Below, piece after piece: positions 5,844 to 6,308 of a DNA stretch of 6,308 nucleotides. The position numbers and the translations under genes were made by a program. A model generated the notes under the pieces. The model did no database searches, was not told the origin of the DNA, and saw only the letters and a program-made list of their open reading frames with translations. Position 1 is the stretch's first letter, and the number at the start of each line of letters is the position of its first letter. The DNA comes from Dokdonella sp. (GTDB lineage: Bacteria > Pseudomonadota > Gammaproteobacteria > Xanthomonadales > Rhodanobacteraceae): assembly GCA_030150315.1 (NCBI GenBank), contig JASLGB010000345.1, positions 1-6,308 on the forward strand, written 5' to 3'.

Positions 5844-6200
5844 ATGCTCGGCACCTGGATTCTTCTCGTCACCGTTGCGCTCGTCATCTGGATGTGGATG
5901 GACGCGTTGCGCGCGCGGGAGATCGCGATCCACCATGGCCGCGTGCTGTGCAAGGAAGCGGGCGTGCAGCTGCTGGATCAAAGCGTCTCGCTGAAACGCC
6001 TGCGCATTGCACGGCGCGACGGCTTGCCGACGCTGATCCGTCGATACCAGCTGGAAATCAGCATCGATGGCAGCGACCGTCATCGCGGCCATCTCGATCT
6101 GGCCGCACATCGACTCGAATCGTGGAGCCTGCCGCTGATCAACAACGAGCCGGCCGCGTCGCTACCCGCCCGCCCGGATTACCTGCGCATCGTCGAATAG
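5844..6200 (+). CDS. DUF3301 family one-pass membrane protein
   Basis: A 118-residue protein of the DUF3301 family (Pfam PF11743), function unknown. Residues 3-19 (WILLVTVALVIWMWM core) form one hydrophobic transmembrane helix or uncleaved signal anchor. The positive residues after it (RAR, HHGR) favour the rest of the protein lying in the cytoplasm. The soluble part contains the family pattern: MDALRAREIAIHHGR, then CKEAGVQLLDQSVSL, RRYQLEISIDGSDRHRGHL and a closing WSLP. ATG 5844 has a strong GGGGAGA at 5828-5834 and a CGGA nearer, so the start is well supported. It begins 18 bases after nadC and probably shares its transcript. It converges with sspB; the 34-base gap (6201-6234) has a 5-bp GCGCG/CGCGC hairpin with a GCAA loop and no T-run, so I do not call a terminator. 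Confidence 0.88.
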   Translation: MLGTWILLVTVALVIWMWMDALRAREIAIHHGRVLCKEAGVQLLDQSVSLKRLRIARRDGLPTLIRRYQLEISIDGSDRHRGHLDLAAHRLESWSLPLINNEPAASLPARPDYLRIVE

Positions 6201-6234
6201 ACCTGCGCGGCAACGCGCGGGCCGGATCCGATGG

Positions 6235-6308
6235 CTACTTGACCACGCGCAGGTGCGGCCGCTTCGGCGGCGCATCGGGTGCCGGATCGGGCGCGGGCGG
6301 CGGCCCTG
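6235..6308 (-). CDS. sspB: ClpXP adaptor SspB, C-terminal tail fragment
   Basis: The last 23 codons of a gene reading leftward, ending in TAG at 6237-6235; the rest lies beyond the right edge. The visible protein is a Pro/Ala/Asp-rich linker (GPPPAPDPAPDAPPK) followed by RPHLRVVK at the C terminus. E. coli SspB ends with GRPALRVVK, the short peptide that docks on the ClpX zinc-binding domain, and has the same type of flexible linker before it. SspB tethers ssrA-tagged and some other substrates to the ClpXP protease in the cytoplasm. Identification rests on this tail alone, but the match of the last eight residues and the linker type is specific. It converges with the DUF3301 gene. Confidence 0.85.
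   Translation of the reverse strand, partial: GPPPAPDPAPDAPPKRPHLRVVK

Noticed and set aside
6201..6234. Terminator between the DUF3301 gene and sspB
   Set aside because: There is only a 5-bp GCGCG/CGCGC stem with a GCAA loop and an 8-bp palindrome, CGGATCCG (6223-6230). Neither is followed by a T-run on either strand.

Overview
The window looks like ordinary core chromosome of a GC-rich gammaproteobacterium, most likely of the Xanthomonadales (Lysobacterales). The reasons are the high GC bias at third codon positions, an SspB tail ending in the gammaproteobacterial LRVVK motif, a DUF1631 gene beside nadC, a DUF3301 protein, and an elongated Trm112-like protein of a type I associate with this order. 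The order-level assignment is inference, not a database match. I see no phage, IS, tRNA, rRNA or CRISPR material and no sign of recent transfer.

Layout from left to right: the 3' end of an iron superoxide dismutase gene (+) converges on purK (-) across one shared bidirectional terminator. purK and purE (both -) form a purine-synthesis pair, with purE upstream and a 182-base spacer between them that contains an inverted repeat. purE is divergent from a small Trm112-like gene (+). The 71-base gap between those two holds a -10-like sequence that reads in both directions and a GC-rich hairpin. A run of + genes follows: a 791-residue DUF1631 protein of unknown function, nadC (quinolinate phosphoribosyltransferase) and a small one-pass membrane protein of the DUF3301 family. 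At the right edge the C-terminal end of sspB (-) converges on the DUF3301 gene.

Functionally, PurE and PurK together convert AIR to CAIR in de novo purine synthesis. NadC uses PRPP and quinolinate to make the NAD precursor nicotinate mononucleotide. SodB removes superoxide, and SspB delivers ssrA-tagged proteins to ClpXP. These are housekeeping roles without an obvious common pathway. The real unknown is the DUF1631 protein, followed by the Trm112-like protein that has lost its zinc-binding cysteines. I did not find a convincing new multi-gene system. The most interesting leads are these two proteins and several structured intergenic segments.
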